Shown: positions 52,120 through 60,851, numbered from the stretch's first letter. The stretch: 64,000 bases of DNA from Lujinxingia litoralis (GCF_003260125.1 NZ_QHKO01000012.1:1-64000); one strand, 5' to 3'. Program-made: numbers and translations. The notes: generated by a model from the letters alone, not told the origin.

Positions 52120-52731
52120 ATGGCTTCGAAACTTCTTCGTGCGGCGGGCTCCCGGCGGGCGATCTTTGTGCAGGTGCTCGTCGCTCTGCTTGTGGTGAGC
52201 GCGCCGGCGTTTGCGGCGTCGGCTGATGGCCACGGCTTCCCCTGGGGGGCCTGGGTCACGGGCATGATCAATCTGGCGATCTTCCTGGGGATCATCATCA
52301 AGTTCGGCGGTCCGGCGATTCGCGATTTCTTCGCCAGCCGTCGTGAGAGCTTCTTGGCGGAGATGAACGCCGCCAAGCTGGCCCGCGAAGAGGCCGAGGC
52401 CCGGCTGGCCGAGCTCAACGCCCGGCTGGAGGCGCTGGAGCGCGACCGGCAGTCGATGCTCGATGAGTACCACGCCCAGGGTGAGCGCGAGAAACAGCGC
52501 CTGATCGACGCGGCCAAGAAGAGCGTGGAAAAGATGCGCGTCGACGCCGAGCAGACCATTGCTCAAGAGGTCAAGCGGGCGGTGGCCATGCTCGAAGAGC
52601 AGGCCGTCAACACCGCGCTGGACATGGCTCAGCGCGTGGCGCGCGAGCGCGTGGATGCCGGCGTGCAGGGCAAGCTGGTCGAGAGCTACGTCGCCGAGCT
52701 GGGCAACACGGCCAACACGGCCAAGAACTGA
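52120..52731 (+). CDS. atpF: F1Fo ATP synthase subunit b with N-terminal extension
   Basis: A 203-residue peripheral stalk subunit. The first 32 residues look like a cleavable signal peptide (RAIFVQVLVALLVVSAPAFAASA); the true membrane helix follows (WVTGMINLAIFLGIIIKFGG, about 48-67), then a long coiled coil (RREAFL-like RRESFLAEMNAAKLAREEAE). Subunits b of standard length lack such a leader, but deltaproteobacterial ones often carry it. It pairs with b' from the preceding gene and, through delta, holds F1 in place. Confidence 0.92.
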   Translation: MASKLLRAAGSRRAIFVQVLVALLVVSAPAFAASADGHGFPWGAWVTGMINLAIFLGIIIKFGGPAIRDFFASRRESFLAEMNAAKLAREEAEARLAELNARLEALERDRQSMLDEYHAQGEREKQRLIDAAKKSVEKMRVDAEQTIAQEVKRAVAMLEEQAVNTALDMAQRVARERVDAGVQGKLVESYVAELGNTANTAKN

Positions 52732-52789
52732 ATGGTTTTCGAGCGCGCGCGGCCCGCAAAGCGGCCGCGGCGCTCACTGAGGAGTAGAG

Positions 52790-53335
52790 ATGGCAAAGGT
52801 ACCTGTAGCCCGGCGCTACGCCCGGGCGCTGCTCGAGCTGGCCACCGAAGCCGGAAAGGTCGATGTGCTGAACACCTCGCTGAGCTGGCTCGGCGAGGCG
52901 TTTGCGCAGAGTGAAGAGCTGCGCCAGGCGCTGCTTAACCCCGGAGTCACGCTCGCGGAGCGCCGCCGGGTGATCGAGGCTCTGGCCGCAGCGCGGGGCT
53001 GGGACGGTCTGATGCGCAACTTCGTGATGCTGCTGCTCGATCGCGATCGTCTGCGTTATATCGAGGCGATCGCCGAGGACTTCAGCGCCGGCGTCGACAT
53101 GCAGGCCGGACGGGTTCGCGCACGGGTGACCAGCGCCTCGCCGCTGGACGAGGGCCAGATCGCCGAGATCAAGGCCGCGCTCGCCAGAAAAACCGGCAAA
53201 GAGGTGCTGGTGGAAACCTCGGTCGATGAGTCTCTCATCGGCGGGGTGGTCGCCCGAGTGGGCGGTTCCATCTATGACGGTTCGGTGCGTACCCGGCTCA
53301 AGCGGATGCGCGAAGCGATTCTCAACGAAGTCTAA
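52790..53335 (+). CDS. atpH: F1Fo ATP synthase subunit delta
   Basis: A 181-residue OSCP-type protein (VARRYARALLELATEAGKV at the N-terminus, LIGGVVARVGGSIYDGSVRTRL at the C-terminus). It sits on top of F1 and joins it to the b/b' stalk. A GAGGAG site lies upstream of the ATG. It is 58 bp after atpF and 109 bp before atpA; length and ends are normal. Confidence 0.95.
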   Translation: MAKVPVARRYARALLELATEAGKVDVLNTSLSWLGEAFAQSEELRQALLNPGVTLAERRRVIEALAAARGWDGLMRNFVMLLLDRDRLRYIEAIAEDFSAGVDMQAGRVRARVTSASPLDEGQIAEIKAALARKTGKEVLVETSVDESLIGGVVARVGGSIYDGSVRTRLKRMREAILNEV

Positions 53336-53444
53336 TTACGGATCACCGAGGGCGCCGTTGCCCCGTAGCCCCTTGTGCCTGGCCCCGAGAGGTCAGCAGG
53401 GTTGGCGGGATATGAGCGACCCCCGAGCTTAAGGGTAAGTTAAG

Positions 53445-55001
53445 ATGGACATTAACATCGCAGAGATCAGCTCCATCATTAAGAAGCAGATCGAGAACTA
53501 CGACTCGCGCATGGAGACCAGCGAGACCGGTACGGTCATCTCGATTGGTGACGGTATCGCGCGCGTTTACGGTCTGGAGTCGGCGATGGCCGGCGAATTG
53601 TTGGAGTTCCCGGGCGAAGTCTACGGGATGGTCCTCAACCTGGAAGAGGACAACGTCGGTGTGGCGCTCCTCGGTAGTGACCGCGGCATCGTCGAAGGCG
53701 ATGAGGTCAAGCTCACCGGTCGCATCGTGGACGTTCCGGTGGGTCCGGCGCTGGAAGGCCGCGTGGTCAACGCGCTGGGGATGCCCATCGACGGCAAGGG
53801 CCCGATCGACTCGGAGCTGCGCAGCCGTATTGAAGTCAAGGCGCCGGGCATCATCCCGCGGCAGAGCGTCGGCGAGCCGATGCAGACCGGGCTTAAAGCC
53901 ATCGACTCGATGGTGCCGATCGGCCGTGGCCAGCGTGAGCTGATCATTGGTGACCGCCAGACCGGTAAGACCGCGGTGGCCATCGACACGATCATCAACC
54001 AGAAAGACACCGGCGTAAAATGCATCTACGTCGCCATCGGTCAGAAGGAGTCGACCGTTGCGCAGACCGTGGAGAAGCTCAAGCGCTTCGGGGCGATGGA
54101 GTACACCACGGTGGTCTCGGCAACCGCCTCGCAGGCCGCGCCGCTGCAGTACCTGGCTCCCTACGCCGGTGTGGCCATGGGCGAGTACTACCGCGACAAC
54201 GGTCAGCACGCGCTGATCGTGTACGATGACCTCTCCAAGCAGGCCGTCGCGTACCGCGAGCTCTCGCTGCTGCTTCGTCGTCCGCCCGGACGTGAAGCCT
54301 ACCCCGGGGACGTGTTCTACATTCACAGCCGTCTGCTGGAACGCGCCGCCAAGATGAGCGACGCCGAAGGTGGTGGTAGCCTCACCGCGCTGCCGATCAT
54401 TGAGACGCAGGCCGGCGACGTCTCGGCGTACATCCCGACCAACGTCATCTCGATCACCGACGGTCAGATCTTCCTGGAGACCGACCTCTTCCACAGTGGC
54501 GTGCGCCCGGCGATTAACGTCGGTATCTCGGTGAGCCGCGTTGGTGGTGCCGCGCAGATCCCGGCGATGAAGAACGTCGCCGGTACCATCCGCGTGGACC
54601 TGGCGCAGTACCGTGAGCTGGAAGCGTTCAGCCAGTTTGCCTCGGACCTCGACAAGACCACCCAGGCCCAGCTGGCCAAGGGGGCGCGTCTGGTGGAGAT
54701 CCTCAAGCAGACCCAGTACTCCCCGCTGGAGGTGGCCCGCCAGGTGCTGATCATCTTCGCGGCCAACGAGGGGCTGTTGACCTCGCTGGACCTGAGCGAT
54801 CTCAAGGCCTACGAAGACGGACTCTACAGCTTTGCGGAGAGCAAGGACGCGTCCATCTGGGAGGCGATCCGCGGCGACAAGAAGTTCGGGAAGAAGGCGG
54901 GCACCGACGCCCAGAGCGAGACGACGGCCCGCGCGCTGGCGATCCTCGAAGAGTACACCGAGAACTTCAAAGCCAAACATCAAGAGGCCGCCGCCGAGTA
55001 A
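53445..55001 (+). CDS. atpA: F1Fo ATP synthase subunit alpha
   Basis: A 518-residue non-catalytic hexamer subunit. N-terminal domain: MDINIAEISSIIKKQIENYD and GDGIARVYGLE. The nucleotide-binding P-loop is GDRQTGKT (about 170-177), followed by QKESTVAQ. The arginine finger is in NVGISVSRVGGAAQ. The C-terminal domain is normal. Length and motifs are those of the family, in contrast to the beta subunit two genes on, which carries an insertion. Confidence 0.97.
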   Translation: MDINIAEISSIIKKQIENYDSRMETSETGTVISIGDGIARVYGLESAMAGELLEFPGEVYGMVLNLEEDNVGVALLGSDRGIVEGDEVKLTGRIVDVPVGPALEGRVVNALGMPIDGKGPIDSELRSRIEVKAPGIIPRQSVGEPMQTGLKAIDSMVPIGRGQRELIIGDRQTGKTAVAIDTIINQKDTGVKCIYVAIGQKESTVAQTVEKLKRFGAMEYTTVVSATASQAAPLQYLAPYAGVAMGEYYRDNGQHALIVYDDLSKQAVAYRELSLLLRRPPGREAYPGDVFYIHSRLLERAAKMSDAEGGGSLTALPIIETQAGDVSAYIPTNVISITDGQIFLETDLFHSGVRPAINVGISVSRVGGAAQIPAMKNVAGTIRVDLAQYRELEAFSQFASDLDKTTQAQLAKGARLVEILKQTQYSPLEVARQVLIIFAANEGLLTSLDLSDLKAYEDGLYSFAESKDASIWEAIRGDKKFGKKAGTDAQSETTARALAILEEYTENFKAKHQEAAAE

Positions 55002-55100
55002 GGCCGCAGCTACCCTGGCTTGAAGTTACGGGGTGGCCTGCCCTCGCCCGAAGAAGGACGGGGACAGGTCGCCCTCACTACCACCTGAGAAGACGTCGAC

Positions 55101-55973
55101 ATGCCAAATCTCAAGGACATCCGCAAGCGGATCGGGTCGGTTAAAAACACCCAGAAGATCACGCGAGCGATGAAGATGGTCGCAGCCGCCAAGCTGCGCC
55201 GCGCGCAGGAGCGTATGGAGGCCTCGCGGCCCTATGCGGTCAAGATGGGCGAGGTGATCGAGAGCCTGGCCTCGCGCGTGGATTCGGAGACCCACCCGCT
55301 TTTAGCGCAGCGCGAGCTGCGGGAGAGAGCGCTGGTGATCGTGGTCTCCAGTAACCGCGGTCTGTGCGGGGGCTTCAATACCAACCTCTTTCGGCGCGTC
55401 GATCGCTTCCTCAAGGAGCTGACCACCGCCGGGGAAGAGGTTGATGTGGTCACCGTGGGTCGCAAGTCTGCCAGCCATTACGGTCGCAGCGACTACACGA
55501 TCGTCGAGAGCTACGATGAGGTGATCGGAGCGATCGATTACGCCAGCGCCAAAGAGATCGCCCAGCAGGCGATGAACACCTACCTCAACGGCGACTACCA
55601 GGCGGTGTACATCTGCTACAACCGCTTCGTCTCGGCGATCGCGGTGGATCAGACGATTCACACGCTGCTGCCCTTTGCGGTGGAAGGGGAGGCCGAAGAC
55701 GCCTTTGCCAGCGCCGAGTACATCTATGAGCCCGACGTCGACACGCTGCTCGGCCGGCTGTTGCCCGGGCATATCGAGGTGCAGGTGCTCCAGGCGCTGC
55801 TCGAGAGTGAGGCCAGTGAGCAGGCCTCGCGGATGACGGCGATGGATAATGCGACCAACAACGCCACCGACATGATCGCGTCGTTGACCCTGCAGTACAA
55901 CCGCGCACGTCAGGCCTACATCACCAAAGAGATCGTCGAGATCGTCAGCGGTGCCGAGTCGCTCAACAGCTAA
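55101..55973 (+). CDS. atpG: F1Fo ATP synthase subunit gamma
   Basis: A 290-residue central rotor shaft. N-terminal MPNLKDIRKRIGSVKNTQKI and MVAAAKLRRAQ form the first coiled-coil helix; VSSNRGLCGGFN is a classic family block, and the C-terminal helix carries MDNATNNATDMIASL and YNRARQAYITKEIVEIVSG. The length fits. The shaft turns within alpha3-beta3 and rests on epsilon, encoded by the last gene. Confidence 0.96.
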   Translation: MPNLKDIRKRIGSVKNTQKITRAMKMVAAAKLRRAQERMEASRPYAVKMGEVIESLASRVDSETHPLLAQRELRERALVIVVSSNRGLCGGFNTNLFRRVDRFLKELTTAGEEVDVVTVGRKSASHYGRSDYTIVESYDEVIGAIDYASAKEIAQQAMNTYLNGDYQAVYICYNRFVSAIAVDQTIHTLLPFAVEGEAEDAFASAEYIYEPDVDTLLGRLLPGHIEVQVLQALLESEASEQASRMTAMDNATNNATDMIASLTLQYNRARQAYITKEIVEIVSGAESLNS

Positions 55974-56027
55974 CGCCCCGGCGGGGCGAACACTCATAAG
56001 CAATCCGATTTTTTCAGGAGTTTCGAT

Positions 56028-57653
56028 ATGGCGGCAGAACCGGTGAACACGCAAGAGGGCCAGCAGGCCACCAAGAATGGGACCATCACCCAGGTCCTGG
56101 GTCCGGTTGTGGACGTGGCCTTTGCCACCGACGCGGTGCCCGATCTGATGACGGCGCTGGCGGTGTCCAACCCGGGCATCTCCGATGAGGCGGACAACCT
56201 GGTGCTGGAGGTCGCGCTTCACCTGGGTGAGGGGATGGTGCGTACCATCGCCATGGACACCACCGATGGTCTGGTGCGTGGGATGGAGGTGCGCAGCACC
56301 GGGGCGCCGATCAACGTGCCGGTAGGGCGCGAGGTGCTCGGTCGTATCCTCAACGTGACCGGTAAGCCGATCGACAGCGTCAGCGTGCTGCGTCTGAACG
56401 ACGGCAAGGTCGTGCGCGGGATCATCTCGGAGGAAGGCGACACCTCGTACACGGTGAAGGTGCGCGACGCCAAGGATGTGCACAACATCCAGGACGTGAC
56501 CGTCTCCAAGACCAACGTCAAAGAGATCGTGGGCCTGGAAGCGACGCAGACGCTGCCGATCCACCGTCCGGCGCCGGCGTTCGAGGAGCAGTCGACGGCC
56601 AGCGAGATGTTCGAGACCGGGATCAAGGTTGTCGACCTGCTCGCTCCCTACTCCCGCGGTGGTAAGGTCGGTCTCTTCGGCGGCGCCGGCGTGGGTAAGA
56701 CGGTTCTGATTCAGGAACTGATCAATAACGTGGCGCTGGCCCACGGTGGTTTCTCGGTCTTCGGCGGCGTCGGGGAGCGTACCCGTGAGGGGAACGACCT
56801 GTACTTCGAAATGATGGAGTCGGGGATCATGGGCGCCAACGGCACCTGGGAAGACTCCAAGGTTGCGCTGGTGTTCGGTCAGATGAACGAGCCGCCCGGA
56901 GCGCGTGCCCGCGTGGCGCTTTCGGCGCTGACGATCGCCGAGTACTTCCGCGACTCCGAAGGGCAGGACGTGCTCCTGTTCATCGACAACATCTTCCGCT
57001 TCACCCAGGCCGGCTCGGAGGTCTCCGCGCTGCTCGGTCGTATCCCGTCGGCGGTCGGTTACCAGCCGACGCTTTCCACCGAGATGGGGGCGCTCCAGGA
57101 GCGCATCACCTCGACGACCAAGGGCTCGATTACCTCGGTTCAGGCTGTGTACGTGCCCGCCGATGACCTTACGGACCCGGCGCCGGCCACGGCCTTTGCC
57201 CACCTTGATGCGACCACGGTTCTCTCGCGTCAGCTGGCCTCTCTGGGGATTTACCCGGCGGTTGACCCGCTGGACTCCACCAGCCAGATCCTCACCCCGG
57301 AGATCGTGGGTGATGAGCACTACCAGGTGGCGCGTAAGGTGCAGTCGGTGCTCCAGCGTTATAAGGAGCTCCAGGACATCATTGCGATTCTCGGCATGGA
57401 CGAGCTGGCCGAGGAAGACAAGCTGGTGGTGGCGCGTGCCCGCAAGATCCAGCGCTTCCTCTCGCAGCCCTTCCACGTCGCCGAGCAGTTCACCGGCATG
57501 AAGGGCAAGTACGTTAAGCTCGAAGACACGATCGCCGGGTTCAAGGCGCTGGTGAATGGCGAGGTCGACGATCTGCCCGAGCAGGCCTTCTACCTGGTGG
57601 GTACGCTCGATGACGCCCGTGAGGCCGCCGAACGTCTGGCCGCCGAGGCCTGA
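56028..57653 (+). CDS. atpD: F1Fo ATP synthase subunit beta with inserted domain
   Basis: The catalytic subunit, 541 residues against about 470 usually. The P-loop is GGAGVGKT (218-225), and GERTREGND, the DELSEED-like loop (DELAEED) and ALTIAEYFRDSEGQDVL are normal. The extra length lies between GKPID (112-116) and PIHRPAP (177-183): 60 residues instead of about 13. The insert (SVSVLRLNDGKVVRGIISEE...VKEIVGL) has the alternating pattern of a small beta barrel and lies just before the nucleotide-binding domain. The reading frame and codon use are continuous, so it is not a sequencing error. A further 10 residues extend the N-terminus. Confidence 0.95.
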   Translation: MAAEPVNTQEGQQATKNGTITQVLGPVVDVAFATDAVPDLMTALAVSNPGISDEADNLVLEVALHLGEGMVRTIAMDTTDGLVRGMEVRSTGAPINVPVGREVLGRILNVTGKPIDSVSVLRLNDGKVVRGIISEEGDTSYTVKVRDAKDVHNIQDVTVSKTNVKEIVGLEATQTLPIHRPAPAFEEQSTASEMFETGIKVVDLLAPYSRGGKVGLFGGAGVGKTVLIQELINNVALAHGGFSVFGGVGERTREGNDLYFEMMESGIMGANGTWEDSKVALVFGQMNEPPGARARVALSALTIAEYFRDSEGQDVLLFIDNIFRFTQAGSEVSALLGRIPSAVGYQPTLSTEMGALQERITSTTKGSITSVQAVYVPADDLTDPAPATAFAHLDATTVLSRQLASLGIYPAVDPLDSTSQILTPEIVGDEHYQVARKVQSVLQRYKELQDIIAILGMDELAEEDKLVVARARKIQRFLSQPFHVAEQFTGMKGKYVKLEDTIAGFKALVNGEVDDLPEQAFYLVGTLDDAREAAERLAAEA

Positions 57654-57753
57654 GCCACCCCGGCCGCGCGTAGCTCGCGCGGCGTAGAGTCTGGCGAGAT
57701 GAAGGGTCGCCGCCTTGAGGCGGCGACCCGCTCGCAATGGAAAGGAAGAAGAG

Positions 57754-58194
57754 ATGGCCGAGACGCTGCATTTGGAAGTTGTGACGCCCGAGAAGGCGGT
57801 CTTCAGCGAGCCCGTCGATGACGTGGTTCTGCCCGGATTTTTGGGCCAGATGGACATTCTGCCGGGCCACCTGCCGATGCTCTCGGTGCTGGCGGTCGGC
57901 GAGATGATCGTGACCCGGGAAGGAACCTCCCGCCACTTCTTTGTGGAGAAGGGGTATGTGGAGATCTTCGATGATCGGGTGACCGTGCTCACCGAAGGGT
58001 GCAGTGGCGTGAACGAGATCGACGTGGAGCATGCCCGTCGGGATCTGGAGCGCTACGAGACCCGGATGGCCGAGCTGGAAGAGCGCTCCAAGACCGAGCT
58101 GATCAGCGAAGATGTGTTCGAACAGCATCGCCAGGCGCTCAAGCGTGAGCGCATGAAGCTGGCCTTTGCCAAAGAAGGCAAGATCGTCGAGTAA
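57754..58194 (+). CDS. atpC: F1Fo ATP synthase subunit epsilon
   Basis: A 146-residue subunit: an N-terminal beta sandwich (LHLEVVTPEKAVFSEPVDDV, LPGFLGQMDILPGHLPML, HFFVEKGYVEIFDDRVTVL) and a C-terminal helical hairpin (ARRDLERYETRMAELEERS). It links gamma to the c-ring and can inhibit ATP hydrolysis. The ATG at 57754 has AGGAAGAAGAG upstream. It is the last gene of the operon; a terminator follows. Length and both domains are normal. Confidence 0.95.
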   Translation: MAETLHLEVVTPEKAVFSEPVDDVVLPGFLGQMDILPGHLPMLSVLAVGEMIVTREGTSRHFFVEKGYVEIFDDRVTVLTEGCSGVNEIDVEHARRDLERYETRMAELEERSKTELISEDVFEQHRQALKRERMKLAFAKEGKIVE

Positions 58195-58238
58195 GGCGAG
58201 CTGCACAGCTGTGGTCCCGGGCTTTGATCCGGTTAAGA

Positions 58239-58270
58239 GAGCCGATTTCCGTGAGGGAGTCGGCTTTTTT
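58239..58270 (+). terminator. Terminator of the ATP synthase operon
   Basis: AGCCGA ... TCGGCT followed by T5-6, about 45 bp after the atpC stop codon. The loop is long (14 nt), so efficiency may be moderate. Confidence 0.75.
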
Positions 58271-58296
58271 GATGCTCGAAGGCTTACAAAGCGGTG

Positions 58297-58695
58297 CTGA
58301 GTGGTGGATCTGGGTGACCAGAGTCGCAGGTAAGGGGTCTGAGCTGTGGATCTGGGAGGCAAAGCAGGGGAGGTAAGGGGTCTGAGCTGTGGATCTGGGT
58401 GGCGAGAGTCGCAGGTAAGGGGTCTGAGTCGTGGATCTGGGAGGCAAAGCAGGGGAGGTAAGGGGGCTGAGTGGTGGATCTGGGAGGCAAAGCCGGGGAG
58501 GTAAGGGGTCTGAGTGGTGGATCTGGGTGGCGAGAGTCGCAGGTAAGGGGTCTGAGCTGTGGATCTGGGTGGCGAGAGTCGCAGGTAAGGGGTCTGAGTT
58601 GTGGATCTGGGTGGCAAAGCCGGGGAGGTAAGGGGTCTGAGTTGTGGATCTGGGTGGCAAAGCAGGGGAGGTAAGGGGCCTGAGTGGCAGAGCTG
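58297..58695. repeat. Nine tandem 42/43-bp repeats of two types plus a partial unit
   Basis: Units start at 58297, 58339, 58382, 58424, 58467, 58510, 58552, 58594 and 58637, with a partial one from 58680. All share CTGAG(N)3TGGATCTGGG at the start and GGTAAGGGG(T/G/C) at the end. Type A (42 bp) has CGAGAGTCGC (or CCAGAGTCGC in the first) in the middle; type B (43 bp) has CAAAGCAGGGG or CAAAGCCGGGG. The order is A B A B B A A B B. The 42/43 mix shifts the reading frame, so no repeat protein is encoded. There are no unique spacers, so it is not CRISPR. Confidence 0.9.
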
Positions 58696-58955
58696 TTCTG
58701 TGAAGCGTGGGAGGTCGTTGGGCGAAATCGTGGATTCTTTAGGTTGAGAAAGGATGCCTGGTGAGCGGAGCTCTTGAGCAAAGGAGACCTGGTCGCTACG
58801 GTAGGTCATCCTTTGAGTGTATCTGCGGTTTACCCCGTTGTAGGGATTCGGGGCGAGGCGGTCGAAGGCCCGGGTTGATGATAGGTGCCGGGGTTTTGTC
58901 GGCGTTTGGTGGTCTGAGAGGGCGTTGTGGACGCCCGGAGCTTGAGGAGGGTTCA

Positions 58956-59768
58956 ATGGGGTTTGACCTGTGGAAACGTGAATTTTTGCATGTCTGGCGG
59001 GCGAGCCGCACGACGGTGATACTGCATCACGCCGTAGCATCGATTCCCATATTTCTGGTGCTAGTGCTCTTGAAGCTGTCGCCGCTGGCGGGGGTCTTGG
59101 TGCTGCTTCCCCTGTGTTTTGGGGCGGTGATCTGGTGGGCCCATGTGCAGGTGGCCGCGTACATGCTGGCGGGAGGCGTGGCGGAGGAGTCGGTAGGGGT
59201 GCGCGGCCCGCTGGAGCTGATGAAGGGGCGCTGGGGCGCGGTGTTTCTGGGGTACTTGCTCTACGTGGCGCTCTACATGGTGGGCAGCACCTTTGTGTTG
59301 CCGGGGCTGGCGATCGCGGTTGTGCTGGCGCCTTACCTGCTCTTTATTGTGCTGGAGAAGCAGGGGCCGGTGGAGGCGCTGGAGACCAATGTGCGTCTGG
59401 CCGGTCCTCATCTCGGGGGGCTGGCGCTGTTTTGGCTGGCGCTCTTCGGGGTGATGCTGGTCGGTACGATGGTGGTCGGGTTGCTTGCGGGGGGGCTGAT
59501 CGTGATGGCCGCCGCGATGGAGAGCGAGATGGTTGTCCCGCTGCTGATCGGCGTCGCGGCGTTTGGTTTGCTGATCATGATGCTTGTCTCGATGTCGGTG
59601 CATGTGGCTGCGGCGGTGGCCAGCTACCGGGTGCTTCGTGGCGAGACGTTGGACGCGGCCGCGGGAGCGGGGAGCGGCGGGGAAGCCTGGGCCGCGGGTA
59701 TTGAGAGCCCGGCGGTGCCGGGCGCCCCCGAGGCCGGCCCCGGTCAGGATACGCCGACGAGTTGGTAA
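58956..59768 (+). CDS. Polytopic membrane protein of unknown function
   Basis: A 270-residue inner-membrane protein with about six hydrophobic segments (for example IPIFLVLVLLKLSPLAGVLV, LPGLAIAVVLAPYLLFIVL, LALFGVMLVGTMVVGLLAGG). N-terminal MGFDLWKREFLHVWRASRT is basic, and the C-terminal 30 residues are Gly/Ala/Pro-rich and soluble. The interior repeats of small residues resemble DUF-type glycerophosphoryl/YckC-like membrane proteins, but I recognise no family. A TTGAGGAGG site lies before the ATG at 58956. It is a single gene between the repeat array and a bidirectional terminator. Confidence 0.75.
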   Translation: MGFDLWKREFLHVWRASRTTVILHHAVASIPIFLVLVLLKLSPLAGVLVLLPLCFGAVIWWAHVQVAAYMLAGGVAEESVGVRGPLELMKGRWGAVFLGYLLYVALYMVGSTFVLPGLAIAVVLAPYLLFIVLEKQGPVEALETNVRLAGPHLGGLALFWLALFGVMLVGTMVVGLLAGGLIVMAAAMESEMVVPLLIGVAAFGLLIMMLVSMSVHVAAAVASYRVLRGETLDAAAGAGSGGEAWAAGIESPAVPGAPEAGPGQDTPTSW

Positions 59769-59780
59769 GAGGCGCGTAGG

Positions 59781-59820
59781 CACAAAAAAAGCCGGCCCCT
59801 CAGGGGCCGGCTTTTTTGTG
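59781..59820. terminator. Bidirectional terminator
   Basis: CACAAAAAAAGCCGGCCCCT / AGGGGCCGGCTTTTTTGTG: a strong stem with A and T runs on both sides, between convergent genes. Confidence 0.93.
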
Positions 59821-59828
59821 CGCGGGGC

Positions 59829-60851
59829 TTAGTCGCCGCCGCAGTAGAAGAGCTGCCCCTGGCAGCCTTCGAGGGTGAGGCAGATCGGGTAGCCCGAGCA
59901 GCGTTCTTGAGGCATCTCGGTGGTGCCCTCGGGGCATTGAGGTGTCTCGGTGCAACGCTCGGTGAGCTGGCAGGCCAGGATTTCCCCGCAGACGTCGATG
60001 TCGTGGCAGTCGGGGATCTCGGGGGTGCAGGCGTCGAGGCGCTCGTAGCCCTCGGGGCAGCTGGCCGGGGTGGTGCAGCCCTGACGCGGGGCGCAGCTTA
60101 TGGTCTCGTTGCAGAGCTCAAGGGTCTGGCATTCGGGATGCTCGGTGGTGCAGGCGTCGAGCTCTTCGTAGCCTTCGGGGCAGACGAGCTCTTCGTCACA
60201 GGGCTCCTCTTCGGGGATGGGGGCGCAGCTGAGGTACCCCTCGCAGGTGAGCACCTGGTCGCAGGGGCGTTCCTCGCCGCAGAGTTCGGGATCGATGGCC
60301 TCGTAGTCCGGGGGGCAGGCGGTGGGCAGGCCCTCGCAGCGTCGGCAGCGGAAGGTTTCGTCGCAGTGGCGGACTTCGGCGCAGTCCGGATCGAAGTCGC
60401 TGCAGCTGGCGTCGCCGACCTGGCCCTCGGGGCAGGCGGGAGGCGTGTCGCATTGAGCCAGGGGGTCGAGGCAGAGCTGGCTGTGACCACAGACGGTGAC
60501 CCGGGTGCAGAAACGCTCCTCGGGGCAGGTGCTGATCTCCTCGGAGGAGGGCGGGCAGGAGGGGAGTTCCTCGCAGACGTCGGAGTCGCTGTCGAATTCT
60601 CCGGCGTCGGGTTCGCTCAGGATGGGGACGCAGGCCAGGATGCTGCCGTCGCAGCTCTCCACGTACTGGCACTCGGGCTGGTCCTGGCACTCCGTGACCA
60701 GGTAGGAGCCCCGTGGGCAGGCGGGCTCACAGACGGTGAAGCCGCCTTGGTAGCTGTCGTCAGCGGAACAGCTCGCCAGCAGTAGCACGCTGAAGAGCGC
60801 GCCGAGCAGGGGAAGGAGCAGGCGACGATGTGCGGGGGAGGGGAGGATCAT
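59829..60851 (-). CDS. Lipoprotein with seven six-cysteine repeats
   Basis: A 340-residue lipoprotein (lipobox LASC). The mature part is seven units of about 40 residues, each with six cysteines: C..xCPxGyexxxxC....xCxxxxxC...xxxC (for example SCPEGYERLDACTPEIPDC and VCPEGYEELDACTTEHPEC). This is a different cysteine pattern from the DxDC repeats at 6.5 and 27 kb: the acidic core is absent and a PEGY motif recurs. The ATG at 60851 has CGGAG upstream. It is probably a disulfide-stabilised surface rod. No enzyme motif is present; the function is unknown. Confidence 0.82.
   Translation of the reverse strand: MILPSPAHRRLLLPLLGALFSVLLLASCSADDSYQGGFTVCEPACPRGSYLVTECQDQPECQYVESCDGSILACVPILSEPDAGEFDSDSDVCEELPSCPPSSEEISTCPEERFCTRVTVCGHSQLCLDPLAQCDTPPACPEGQVGDASCSDFDPDCAEVRHCDETFRCRRCEGLPTACPPDYEAIDPELCGEERPCDQVLTCEGYLSCAPIPEEEPCDEELVCPEGYEELDACTTEHPECQTLELCNETISCAPRQGCTTPASCPEGYERLDACTPEIPDCHDIDVCGEILACQLTERCTETPQCPEGTTEMPQERCSGYPICLTLEGCQGQLFYCGGD

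Noticed and set aside
55302..57992. An 896-codon open frame on the minus strand opposite atpG, atpD and atpC
   Set aside because: It spans three unmistakable ATP synthase genes and their intergenic gaps in antisense. Its length reflects third-position GC bias in highly expressed genes.
58297..58695. CRISPR array
   Set aside because: The units abut without unique spacers and no cas gene is nearby. They are plain tandem repeats.
58139..58781. Repeat-containing proteins read from the minus strand across the 42/43-bp array
   Set aside because: The 42/43-bp mix changes the frame from unit to unit; the open frames have no start signals, and their Thr/Pro/Gln/Ser-rich translation follows directly from the DNA repeat.
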